The notes beneath the pieces were generated by a model. That model made no database searches and was not told where the DNA came from. It worked only from the letters and a program-made list of their open reading frames with translations. A DNA stretch of 64,000 bases from Fusobacterium perfoetens (lineage in GTDB: Bacteria > Fusobacteriota > Fusobacteriia > Fusobacteriales > Fusobacteriaceae). The DNA lies in contig NZ_JADYUD010000004.1 in NCBI RefSeq assembly GCF_021531595.1, positions 1 to 64,000 on the forward strand, in the 5' to 3' direction. A program made the translations under genes and the position numbers. This document shows positions 1 to 7,258 of the stretch, piece by piece; position 1 is the first letter of the stretch, and the number at the start of each line of letters is the position of its first letter.

Positions 1-49
1 CAAGAACTCCTGTGATAACCTCTTTTGTTTCTGTTACTGTTAAAGCCAT
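1..49 (-). CDS. 5' end of an unidentified gene (partial)
   Basis: Only the first 16 codons lie in the window. On the minus strand an ATG ending at 49 is preceded by a good CAGGAGG ribosome binding site (about 56-63), and the peptide reads MALTVTETKEVITGVL before the edge. This is too little to name a family. The gene diverges from the AbiF-like gene, and its upstream region holds a perfect 7-bp inverted repeat at 79-95. Confidence 0.6.
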   Translation of the reverse strand, partial: MALTVTETKEVITGVL

Positions 50-78
50 TTTTTTACCTCCTGTGTTTTTAAAAGATT

Positions 79-95
79 TTATCCTCTTAGGATAA
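79..95. promoter_or_regulatory. Inverted repeat upstream of the clipped minus-strand gene
   Basis: TTATCCT-CTT-AGGATAA is a perfect 7-bp inverted repeat with a 3-nt spacer, 30 bp before the start codon of the minus-strand gene. It is either an operator or a short leader hairpin. No T-tract follows on either strand, so a terminator is unlikely. Confidence 0.4.
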
Positions 96-217
96 GTAAA
101 TTATATAATATAGAGAGAAAAATCGTACTTTGCTCAAAAATTTATAAAACACAGTGGACAAAAAATGGAAAAAAGTTGTTAAGTCTTTAAAACTAAGATA
201 TAAAGGCAGTGATATTA

Positions 218-246
218 TTGACAAAAGTTAAATAATGAGTTATCAT
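218..246 (+). promoter_or_regulatory. Promoter for the AbiF-type RNA and gene
   Basis: TTGACA (218-223), a 17-nt spacer and TATCAT (241-246) form a near-consensus sigma-70 promoter. The -10 lies inside a perfect inverted repeat, TATCATAT-AA-ATATGATA (241-258), which could be an operator. Transcription would begin near 253, just before the RNA structure at 261-306. Confidence 0.65.
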
Positions 247-260
247 ATAAATATGATATA

Positions 261-315
261 GACTTTCTCACACCTCTGACTTTGTCATGTGGCCCATGAG
301 GGAGTCGCTTTTTTT
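261..315 (+). ncRNA. Candidate AbiF-associated structured RNA
   Basis: A 10-bp stem pairs GACTTTCTCA (261-270) with TGAGGGAGTC (297-306), using two G-U pairs. Inside it CAC/GTG and TGAC-TTT-GTCA (277-287) form an apical stem, leaving short internal loops including GGCCCA. A T7 tract (309-315) follows at once, as at an intrinsic terminator, and the AbiF-like gene's ribosome binding site comes right after. A conserved RNA class named abiF has been reported upstream of such genes, from my recollection. Whether this copy matches that covariance model could not be tested here. Confidence 0.55.
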
Positions 316-330
316 ATAAGGAGAAAATTT

Positions 331-1239
331 ATGCATGTTGTAGATGATACTTTTATAAAATTTATTAGTTCTCAGTTAAAACAGCCAACTACATTTAAAG
401 AGCAGATAGATAAACTTAAGAAGAGAAATTTAATCATAGAAGATGAAGATTTTGCAGAAGAAGTTTTAAAAAAGATGAATTATTACTATGTTACAGGTTA
501 TCTTCATGATTTTAAAAATTCAGAGACAGATTGCTATAATGAAGGTTTAACTTTTAATCAGATTTATAAAATAATTAAATTTGATATGAGATTGAGAAGC
601 ATTTTTATATATGCTATGGAGATGATAGAAAGAAGTTTAAAAACTTCTGTAGCATACCATTTTTCACATAATTATCCAGAAGGGAATATTTCCTATTTAT
701 TTAACAGAGATTTTCCAGATAAATTAAAACATGCAAAATTTATAGAATATATTAATAAGAATATAGAAAATAATGAAGATTTGCCTTTTATTCAACATCA
801 TAAACAGCACTATCAAGGATATTATCCAATTTGGGTAGCAGTAGAAGTGTTCACTTTAGGAAATTTAGAAAATTTTTATTCTTTATTAAATACTCCTGTG
901 CAAAAAAAGATAGCCAAAGAATATGACTGCAGTAAAATGCAGATGGAAAACTGGATAGAAGCTATGAGAAGATTTAGAAATATGTTAGCACATGATACAA
1001 GATTATATAATTCTAAAGTAATATTTACTCCTATTAAGAAAAAGGAATGTAATATAACTACTAATAAAATATTTGATTATGTGTTAGTTATGAAATTTTT
1101 AATGTTAGATAAAGAAGAATGGAATGATAAAGTGATACCAGATATTAAAAAGGTTTTTGAAGAATTTAAAGAAAATGTAGATATTGGATGTATAGGTTTT
1201 CCTAAAAATTGGGAAGAAATACTAAAAAATAGGTTATAA
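331..1239 (+). CDS. Abi_2 (AbiF/AbiD-like) HEPN-domain protein
   Basis: This is a 302-residue protein of the Abi_2 family, abortive-infection-type phage-defence proteins that carry a HEPN RNase fold. The HEPN R-x4-H signature is visible as RNMLAH at residues 216-221. The family's central block is present as YPIWVAVEVFTLGNLENFY (about 165-183), and an E-R-S-L-K segment near 100 sits in the first helical region. The start at 331 is chosen because AAGGAG lies 7 nt upstream; an upstream in-frame start at 289 would run through the RNA hairpin. The gene stands alone with its own promoter, a structured RNA before it and a terminator after it. By analogy with reported AbiF loci the RNA may act as antitoxin; that is inference. 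Confidence 0.85.
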   Translation: MHVVDDTFIKFISSQLKQPTTFKEQIDKLKKRNLIIEDEDFAEEVLKKMNYYYVTGYLHDFKNSETDCYNEGLTFNQIYKIIKFDMRLRSIFIYAMEMIERSLKTSVAYHFSHNYPEGNISYLFNRDFPDKLKHAKFIEYINKNIENNEDLPFIQHHKQHYQGYYPIWVAVEVFTLGNLENFYSLLNTPVQKKIAKEYDCSKMQMENWIEAMRRFRNMLAHDTRLYNSKVIFTPIKKKECNITTNKIFDYVLVMKFLMLDKEEWNDKVIPDIKKVFEEFKENVDIGCIGFPKNWEEILKNRL

Positions 1240-1270
1240 TCAAATATTAAAATCATAGTATGTATTGCAT

Positions 1271-1320
1271 AAAGAGATAGGCTGTTACAATCAGATTATC
1301 TCTTTTATTTTTTGTATTTT
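1271..1320 (+). terminator. Terminator after the AbiF-like gene
   Basis: AAAGAGATA (1271-1279) pairs with TATCTCTTT (1297-1305), followed by a T-rich tract. The loop contains GGCTGTTACAA, close to the GGCTGTTGCAA end of the palindromic element at 36064, so this may be a decayed relative of that family. Confidence 0.65.
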
Positions 1321-1347
1321 TTTGGTAATGAAAACATTAAAGAAAAA

Positions 1348-1376
1348 TTGACTAGTATTTATCATTATGTTATACT
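1348..1376 (+). promoter_or_regulatory. Promoter of pnp
   Basis: TTGACT (1348-1353), a 17-nt spacer and TATACT (1371-1376), with a TG one base before the -10 (extended -10). The predicted start near 1383 gives a leader of about 147 nt, almost all of it in one long hairpin. Confidence 0.75.
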
Positions 1377-1390
1377 TAATAAGATATAGG

Positions 1391-1492
1391 AATATTATGG
1401 GGTTGTGTTTTTTTGAGTAAGTAGTAAGCGAAAAGTCATAAAGCAGTGTTTTTATGGTTTTTCCCTTATTATTTACCGAACTCCGTAATATT
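1391..1492 (+). promoter_or_regulatory. Long leader hairpin of pnp
   Basis: Three nested helices stack into one arm. 1391-1404 pairs with 1479-1492 (14 bp, two G-U). 1417-1428 pairs with 1465-1476 (12 bp, two G-U). GAAAA/TTTTC (1430-1434/1459-1463) and CATAAA/TTTATG (1437-1442/1451-1456) close the tip across a symmetric GT/GT internal loop. The Escherichia coli pnp mRNA has a leader stem cut by RNase III and then used by PNPase to repress itself. The similar position and shape suggest the same control here, which is inference. Confidence 0.6.
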
Positions 1493-1529
1493 TTAGAACA
1501 AATATTTTTATGAGATTAGGAGGAAGTTA

Positions 1530-3641
1530 ATGTTTAACGAAACAAGATTAGAATTAGAAATTGGCGGAAGAACACTGTCACTTTCTACTGGTAAATTTGC
1601 AAGACAGTCAAACGGAGCTGTAATGATTCAGTATGGAGATACTGTAATGCTTTGTACAGTAAACCGTAGTAAAGAAGGAAAGCCTGGAATAGACTTTTTC
1701 CCTTTAACAGTTGACTACATTGAAAAATTCTATGCAGCAGGAAAATTCCCTGGAGGATTTAATAAAAGAGAAGCAAGACCTGGAATAGATGCAACACTTA
1801 TTTCAAGACTTACAGACAGACCAATAAGACCAATGTTCCCAGATGGATTTAACTATGAAGTTCAAATAGTTAACACTATTTTTTCATATGACGGGAAAAA
1901 TACACCAGATTATTTAGGAATTATAGGAGCATCAGCAGCTATTATGATTTCTGATATTCCATTTCTTGGACCAGTTGCAGGTGTTGTAGTAGGAAGAAAA
2001 GATGGTCAGTTTATTTTAAACCCTACACCTGAAGAGTTAGAAACTAGTGAACTTAACTTAAAAGTTGCAGGAACTAAGGAAGCTGTAAACATGGTTGAGG
2101 CTGGAGCAGCTGAAATGGACGAAGAAACAATGCTTCAAGCTATTATGTTTGCACATGAAAACATTAAAAAATTATGTGAATTCCAAGAAGAATTTACAAA
2201 ATTAATAGGAAAAGAAAAAATAGAGTTTGTTAAAGAAGAACCAAATCCATTAGTAAAAGATTTCTTAGAAACTAACGGAGAGGAAAGACTTAAACAAGCA
2301 GTTTTAACAACTGGAAAACAAGCAAGACAAGATGCAGTTGATGCACTTCACGACGAATTAAGAGAAAAATTTGTTGCAGAAAACTTTGCTGAACTTTCTG
2401 AAGAAGAACTTCCAGAAGATGTTATGACAGAATTTGATGCTTATTATGAAGAAATGATGAAAAGACTTGTAAGAGAAGTTATCATCTATCATAAACACAG
2501 AGTTGACGGAAGAAAAGTTGACGAAATAAGACCTTTATATGCAGAAGTAGGAACTCTTCCTATGCCTCATGGTTCTGCAATGTTTACAAGAGGGGAAACT
2601 CAGGCTCTTGTTACAACAACACTTGGATCAAAAGCAAATGAACAGTTAATAGATACATTAGATGAAGAATATTACAAAAAATTCTATCTTCACTACAACT
2701 TCCCTGCATATTCTGTAGGAGAAATTGGAAGAAACGGAGCTCCTGGAAGAAGAGAACTTGGACACGGATCTCTTGCTGAAAGAGCATTATCATATGTAAT
2801 TCCATCTGAAGAAGTATTCCCATATACAATAAGAGTTGTTTCTGATATTACAGAATCAAATGGATCATCTTCTCAGGCTTCAATTTGTGGAGGATCTCTT
2901 GCTCTTATGGACGCAGGTGTTCCTATTAAAGAACATGTTGCAGGAATAGCAATGGGACTTGTTAAAGAGGGAGAAGAATTTACAGTTCTTACAGATATCA
3001 TGGGACTTGAAGACCACTTAGGAGATATGGACTTTAAAGTTGCAGGAACAAAATCAGGAATCACAGCTCTTCAAATGGATATTAAAATTACAGGTATCAC
3101 TGAAGAAATAATGAGAATAGCTCTTAACCAAGCACATAAAGCAAGACTTGAAATTCTTGAAGTTATGAATGCAGCAATTCCTGAGCCAAGAAAAGAACTT
3201 GCTCCAAATGCTCCAAGAATAGTTCAAATGCAAATAAATACAGATAAAATAGCAGCTCTTATAGGGCCAGCTGGTAAAAATATTAAGAAAATCATAGAGG
3301 AAACAGGAGCAACTGTTGATATTACAGATGATGGAAAAGTTTCTGTATTCTGTAATGATCTTGAGCAGCTTCAAAAAACTGTAAAAATGATAGAAGCTCA
3401 CACTAAAGATGTTGAAGTTGGAGAAATTTACAGTGGAAGAGTTGTAAAAATTGCTAAATTCGGAGCATTTATGGAAATACTTCCTGGAAAAGAAGGACTT
3501 CTTCATGTTTCTGAAATTTCTAAAGAAAGAGTTGCAAATGTTGAAGATGTTCTTAAAGAAGGAGATGTCTTTGATGTTAAGGTAATTTCTACTGAAGGTG
3601 GAAAAATAAGCCTAAGCAAGAAAAGAATTATAGAAGGTTAA
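1530..3641 (+). CDS. pnp: Polyribonucleotide nucleotidyltransferase (PNPase)
   Basis: This 703-residue phosphorolytic 3'-5' exoribonuclease uses phosphate to release nucleoside diphosphates from RNA, and it also degrades structured RNA in the degradosome. The layout is the usual one: a first RNase PH core (about 1-210), a helical linker, a second RNase PH core (about 310-545, with [14 protein letters not shown] and [21 protein letters not shown]), a KH domain (about 555-615, [11 protein letters not shown]) and an S1 domain at the end ([20 protein letters not shown]). The length is normal. A GGAGG site precedes the ATG. It has its own promoter and a long hairpin leader, and rimO follows after 24 nt, so the two are probably cotranscribed. 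Confidence 0.97.
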   Translation: MFNETRLELEIGGRTLSLSTGKFARQSNGAVMIQYGDTVMLCTVNRSKEGKPGIDFFPLTVDYIEKFYAAGKFPGGFNKREARPGIDATLISRLTDRPIRPMFPDGFNYEVQIVNTIFSYDGKNTPDYLGIIGASAAIMISDIPFLGPVAGVVVGRKDGQFILNPTPEELETSELNLKVAGTKEAVNMVEAGAAEMDEETMLQAIMFAHENIKKLCEFQEEFTKLIGKEKIEFVKEEPNPLVKDFLETNGEERLKQAVLTTGKQARQDAVDALHDELREKFVAENFAELSEEELPEDVMTEFDAYYEEMMKRLVREVIIYHKHRVDGRKVDEIRPLYAEVGTLPMPHGSAMFTRGETQALVTTTLGSKANEQLIDTLDEEYYKKFYLHYNFPAYSVGEIGRNGAPGRRELGHGSLAERALSYVIPSEEVFPYTIRVVSDITESNGSSSQASICGGSLALMDAGVPIKEHVAGIAMGLVKEGEEFTVLTDIMGLEDHLGDMDFKVAGTKSGITALQMDIKITGITEEIMRIALNQAHKARLEILEVMNAAIPEPRKELAPNAPRIVQMQINTDKIAALIGPAGKNIKKIIEETGATVDITDDGKVSVFCNDLEQLQKTVKMIEAHTKDVEVGEIYSGRVVKIAKFGAFMEILPGKEGLLHVSEISKERVANVEDVLKEGDVFDVKVISTEGGKISLSKKRIIEG

Positions 3642-3665
3642 TTGTAAATTAAGAGAGGTTAATAA

Positions 3666-5000
3666 ATGAAAATAGGTTTAATAAGCCTTGGATGCAGCAA
3701 AAATCTTGTTGACAGTGAAAACATTCTTGGATTTTTAATAAATAAAAGAGGGTTTGAGCTAGTTGAAGATTTAAGCATAGCTGATATTATAGTAGTAAAC
3801 ACTTGTGCTTTTATAGGAGATGCCAAAGAAGAATCTATAGAAGCAATTTTAGAAGCTGCTCAGTATAAACAAAATGGCAGCTTAAAAAAGATAATCGTGG
3901 CTGGTTGTCTTTCTGAAAGATACAGAGATGAACTTATAAAAGAAATTCCTGAAATAGATGCAGTTATGGGAACAGGGGATATTGATAAAATAGGAGAGAT
4001 TGTTGACAGCATTCTTGATGACAAGAAGCCTGTTGTGGTAGGAAGTCAAGACTTCCTTCCAAACTCTCATACAGAAAGAGTTTTAACAACTTATCCTCAT
4101 ACAGCTTACCTTAAAATATCTGAAGGGTGCGATAAAAGATGCACTTACTGCATAATTCCATCTCTTAGAGGGGATTTAAGAAGCAGAAGCATAGAAGATA
4201 TTGTTGAAGAAGCAAGAAATCTTGCAAAATCAGGTGTAAAAGAATTAAATCTTCTTGCACAGGAATCAACAGAATATGGACTGGATAATTATAAGGAAAA
4301 AGCTCTGGCAAAACTTTTAAAAGAACTTGTAAAAGTTGAAGGAATAGAATGGATAAGAACATACTATATGTATCCAAACTCTATAACTGATGAACTTATA
4401 GAAGTAATGAAAAATGAGCCTAAAATCTGTAAGTATTTTGATGTGCCTATTCAGCATATATCAGATGAAATACTTCAGAAAATGGCAAGAGCAAAATCAG
4501 GAGATTATATAAGAAGCATTCTTGGAAGAATAAGAGGTGCAATTCCTGACGCAGTTATAAGAACAACTGTTATTGTAGGTTTCCCTGGAGAAACAGAAGA
4601 GCAGTTTGAAGAACTTAAAGATTTTATAGAAGAATTTAAGTTTGACTATGTGGGAGTATTTAAGTATTCAAGAGAAGAAGATACTGTTGCTTATAGTCTT
4701 CCAAATCAAGTTCCTGAAGAAATAAAAGAAAAAAGATGGGCTGAACTTACAAATCTTCAAGCTGATATAGCTGAAAGAAAAAATGAGCAGTTTATCGGTC
4801 AGGAAGTTGAAGTTATGATTGATGGAGTTTCTTCTGAAAGTGAATATATGCTTGAAGGAAGAACAAGAGGTCAGGCTCTTGAAATAGACGGAAAAGTTCT
4901 TACAAATGATGGAACAGCAAAAGCTGGAGATATTGTAAAAGTTAAAATTGAGCAAAACTTCCAATATGACTTTATAGGGCCTATAATAGAGGAAGAATAA
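3666..5000 (+). CDS. rimO: Ribosomal protein S12 methylthiotransferase RimO
   Basis: RimO is a radical SAM enzyme that adds a methylthio group to the conserved aspartate of ribosomal protein S12. The 444 residues show the N-terminal UPF0004 domain with its three cluster cysteines (SLGCSKNLVDSE near 8, NTCAF near 46, GCLSE near 80). The radical SAM motif is CDKRCTYC near 155, and a C-terminal TRAM domain follows. The GD-RSRS segment after the CxxxCxxC motif and the SLGCSKN start favour RimO over MiaB, which methylthiolates tRNA. It sits 24 nt after pnp and 22 nt before pgsA in one run of plus-strand genes. Confidence 0.93.
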   Translation: MKIGLISLGCSKNLVDSENILGFLINKRGFELVEDLSIADIIVVNTCAFIGDAKEESIEAILEAAQYKQNGSLKKIIVAGCLSERYRDELIKEIPEIDAVMGTGDIDKIGEIVDSILDDKKPVVVGSQDFLPNSHTERVLTTYPHTAYLKISEGCDKRCTYCIIPSLRGDLRSRSIEDIVEEARNLAKSGVKELNLLAQESTEYGLDNYKEKALAKLLKELVKVEGIEWIRTYYMYPNSITDELIEVMKNEPKICKYFDVPIQHISDEILQKMARAKSGDYIRSILGRIRGAIPDAVIRTTVIVGFPGETEEQFEELKDFIEEFKFDYVGVFKYSREEDTVAYSLPNQVPEEIKEKRWAELTNLQADIAERKNEQFIGQEVEVMIDGVSSESEYMLEGRTRGQALEIDGKVLTNDGTAKAGDIVKVKIEQNFQYDFIGPIIEEE

Positions 5001-5022
5001 AACATGGGAGAGAGATGAGATT

Positions 5023-5586
5023 ATGAATTTACCAAATAAGCTGACTCTAACAAGACTGATACTAGCAGTACCTTTTATTTATGTTTTAGAGAATTCTCCA
5101 GAAGGAGGAATGCTGTACAGACTTATTGCACTTGCTATATTTGCAGTAGCCTCTATAACAGACTTCTTTGATGGGTATCTTGCAAGAAAACATAATCTTA
5201 TTACAGATTTCGGGAAAATAATGGACCCTTTGGCAGATAAGATACTTGTAATATCTGCTCTTGTTGTAATGGTATATTTAAGATATATTCCTTCGTGGAT
5301 GTCTATTGTTATAATATTCAGAGAATTTTTAATAAGTGGTATAAGAATGGTTGTTGCTGCAAAGGGAGAAGTTATTCCTGCAAGCAAACTTGGAAAATAT
5401 AAAACAACATCACAAATGATAGCTATTATGCTTATGATAGTTCTTGGAGACAAGGCAAATGAAGTTTATACTTTCCTTCCAAGACATTATAATTTCTATC
5501 TTATGCTTATACCAGTAATACTTACAATCTGGTCAGGTTGGGAGTATGTAGAAAATACTAAACATTATTTTCTGGATATGGATTAA
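5023..5586 (+). CDS. pgsA: CDP-diacylglycerol-glycerol-3-phosphate 3-phosphatidyltransferase
   Basis: PgsA joins CDP-diacylglycerol and glycerol 3-phosphate to make phosphatidylglycerol phosphate at the inner membrane, the committed step to phosphatidylglycerol. The 187-residue protein has the CDP-alcohol phosphotransferase signature D-G-x2-A-R-x8-G-x3-D-x3-D, seen as DFFDGYLARKHN and then DFGKIMDPLADK near 47-73. About five membrane helices surround it, and it begins NLPNKLTLTRL as family members do. The plsY and gpsA genes, which make earlier phospholipid precursors, are elsewhere in the window at 46.7-48.4 kb. Confidence 0.93.
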   Translation: MNLPNKLTLTRLILAVPFIYVLENSPEGGMLYRLIALAIFAVASITDFFDGYLARKHNLITDFGKIMDPLADKILVISALVVMVYLRYIPSWMSIVIIFREFLISGIRMVVAAKGEVIPASKLGKYKTTSQMIAIMLMIVLGDKANEVYTFLPRHYNFYLMLIPVILTIWSGWEYVENTKHYFLDMD

Positions 5587-5616
5587 TTTAATAAGAAAAG
5601 GAGTAATGAAAGAACT

Positions 5617-5874
5617 ATGCACTTAATTGCAGCTGCAATAAATTATACTGTAAACATAATTAACATAATCATATTTATAAGAGTTCTTCTGTCATGGCTG
5701 GCTCCGTATACACACAATGATTTTACAGATGTGGTTTATGCTGTTTCTGAACCAATACTTAAACCATTTAGAATGATATTTCCAGTTGGTTACAGCAGAA
5801 TAGACATATCGCCTATACTTGCATACTTTGCAATAAATTTAATAAGAAGATTATTGTTTTATATAATTTTCTAG
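5617..5874 (+). CDS. YggT family membrane protein
   Basis: This 85-residue protein has two hydrophobic segments (about 5-27 and 60-82) and the YggT-family block IRVLLSWLAPY followed by a proline-rich turn near EPILKPFRMIFPVG. Family members are small inner-membrane proteins often found near cell-division or osmotic-stress genes; their biochemical role is not settled. It lies 30 nt after pgsA with an AGGAG site and is followed by a palindromic hairpin. The family call is secure; the function is not. Confidence 0.85.
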   Translation: MHLIAAAINYTVNIINIIIFIRVLLSWLAPYTHNDFTDVVYAVSEPILKPFRMIFPVGYSRIDISPILAYFAINLIRRLLFYIIF

Positions 5875-5888
5875 GATAATAAAAACTG

Positions 5889-5930
5889 CCCTGCTGAAAA
5901 AAGTATTTTACTGATATTTTTCATGCAGGG
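5889..5930. repeat. Simple palindromic hairpin element (CCCTGC type)
   Basis: CCCTGC (5889-5894) plus an A-rich run pairs with a T-rich run ending TGCAGGG (about 5924-5930), with one bulged A. The ends and bulge match those of the longer element at 9031-9160, so this looks like the same hairpin without the inserted core. It may also attenuate transcription between yggT and rsmH, although the following T-tract is weak. Confidence 0.65.
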
Positions 5931-5951
5931 TATTTTAAATCGGAGGATTTA

Positions 5952-6899
5952 ATGGAAGATATTAAAAATACATTCAGTGAATATCATATTCCCGTTCTTT
6001 TTTATGAAACAATGGAACACCTTATAACAGATAAAGACGGGGTATATCTTGACTGTACTCTTGGAGGGGGAGGTCATACAGAGGGGATTTTAAAATCAAC
6101 TTCTGAAAAGGCAAAAGTTATTTCAATAGATCAGGATCAGCAGGCTATTGATTTTGCTTCAAAAAGACTTGAACCTTTTAAAACTAGATGGAAAGTTTAC
6201 AAAGATAACTTTGAAAACCTTGATACAGTTCTTTACTGTGCAGGTTATGATAAAATAGATGGAATTCTTATGGATATAGGAGTTTCATCAACTCAGCTTG
6301 ACGATGAGGAAAGAGGATTTTCATATCGTTTTGATACAAAGCTTGATATGAGAATGGATAAAAACAACCCTGTTTCAGCTTATGAAGTTGTAAATAATTA
6401 CAGTGAAGAACAACTTTCAAAAATAATATTTGAATATGGGGAAGAGAGATTTGCAAGAAAAATTGCAAGATTTATATGTGAAGCGAGAAAAGAAAAAAAT
6501 ATTGAAACAACAGGGGAACTGGTATCAATAATAAGAAGAGCTTATCCTGCAAGAAGCCAGAAACACCCTGCAAAGAAAACATTTCAGGCAATAAGAATAG
6601 AAGTGAACAGAGAACTTGAAGTTCTTGAAAGAGCAATAGAAAAAGCTGTTAAATCACTTAAAAAAGGGGGAAGGCTTGCAATAATAACTTTCCATTCCCT
6701 AGAAGACAGAATAGTAAAAAATAAATTTAAAGAGCTTGAAAAAGGCTGCACATGTCCACCTGAACTTCCTGTATGTATGTGTGGGAAAAAACCTCAGGTA
6801 AAAGTGGTTACAAGAAAACCTGTGTGTGCAGGAGATGATGAACTTAAATACAATAACAGAGCCCATTCTGCAAAATTAAGAGTGGTTGAAAAAATTTAG
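5952..6899 (+). CDS. rsmH: 16S rRNA (cytosine1402-N4)-methyltransferase
   Basis: RsmH (MraW) uses S-adenosylmethionine to methylate N4 of C1402 in the decoding centre of 16S rRNA. The 315-residue protein opens with HIPVLFYETMEHL and has the SAM-binding block LDCTLGGGGHTEGIL near 34. MDIGVSSTQLDDEERGFSYR follows near 105, then the late TFHSLEDRIVK motif. In many bacteria rsmH starts the division and cell-wall cluster before ftsL. Here only a short FtsL-like gene follows and no mur or fts genes come after it. Confidence 0.95.
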   Translation: MEDIKNTFSEYHIPVLFYETMEHLITDKDGVYLDCTLGGGGHTEGILKSTSEKAKVISIDQDQQAIDFASKRLEPFKTRWKVYKDNFENLDTVLYCAGYDKIDGILMDIGVSSTQLDDEERGFSYRFDTKLDMRMDKNNPVSAYEVVNNYSEEQLSKIIFEYGEERFARKIARFICEARKEKNIETTGELVSIIRRAYPARSQKHPAKKTFQAIRIEVNRELEVLERAIEKAVKSLKKGGRLAIITFHSLEDRIVKNKFKELEKGCTCPPELPVCMCGKKPQVKVVTRKPVCAGDDELKYNNRAHSAKLRVVEKI

Positions 6900-6931
6900 T
6901 CTGAAATCTTTGGGATAATAAAGGGGGAATT

Positions 6932-7204
6932 ATGAAACTGGCATTATATGTATGTTTAATAACGATAGGTATATGGCTTACTCACAATAATTATCTTGTA
7001 AAGGTTTCAAAACTTGAAAAAGCTGTTATTGCAGAAAAGAAAAATCTTGAAAATTTAAAAAAAGATTTAAACGAGAAGCAGACAGAATATGATAAAGCTG
7101 TTGACCTTAAAAGGCTGGAGCTTGAAATGAAAGAAAAAAGAAATATGGAAGTTTCAAAAGAAGTAAATTATTTCAAAATAAAAAAAGAAAACATTCAGAA
7201 ATAA
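6932..7204 (+). CDS. FtsL-like bitopic coiled-coil protein
   Basis: The 90-residue protein has one membrane segment at about 3-20 (LALYVCLITIGIW) followed by a lysine- and glutamate-rich coiled coil to about 80. There is no sequence motif to name it. The topology (short cytoplasmic end, one helix, external coiled coil), the size and the position right after rsmH are those of the divisome protein FtsL. FtsL sequences are poorly conserved, so the assignment rests on context and could be wrong. A GGGGG-type ribosome binding site precedes the ATG. Confidence 0.55.
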   Translation: MKLALYVCLITIGIWLTHNNYLVKVSKLEKAVIAEKKNLENLKKDLNEKQTEYDKAVDLKRLELEMKEKRNMEVSKEVNYFKIKKENIQK

Positions 7205-7258
7205 AATCTCTTTTTATAACTGTGAATTTAAAAAGTACTCGTTTAATTAGGAGGATTA

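Noticed and set aside
289-330. A longer start for the AbiF-like protein
   Set aside because: It would place coding sequence on the RNA stem and T-tract; the ATG at 331 has AAGGAG 7 nt upstream and fits the family start.
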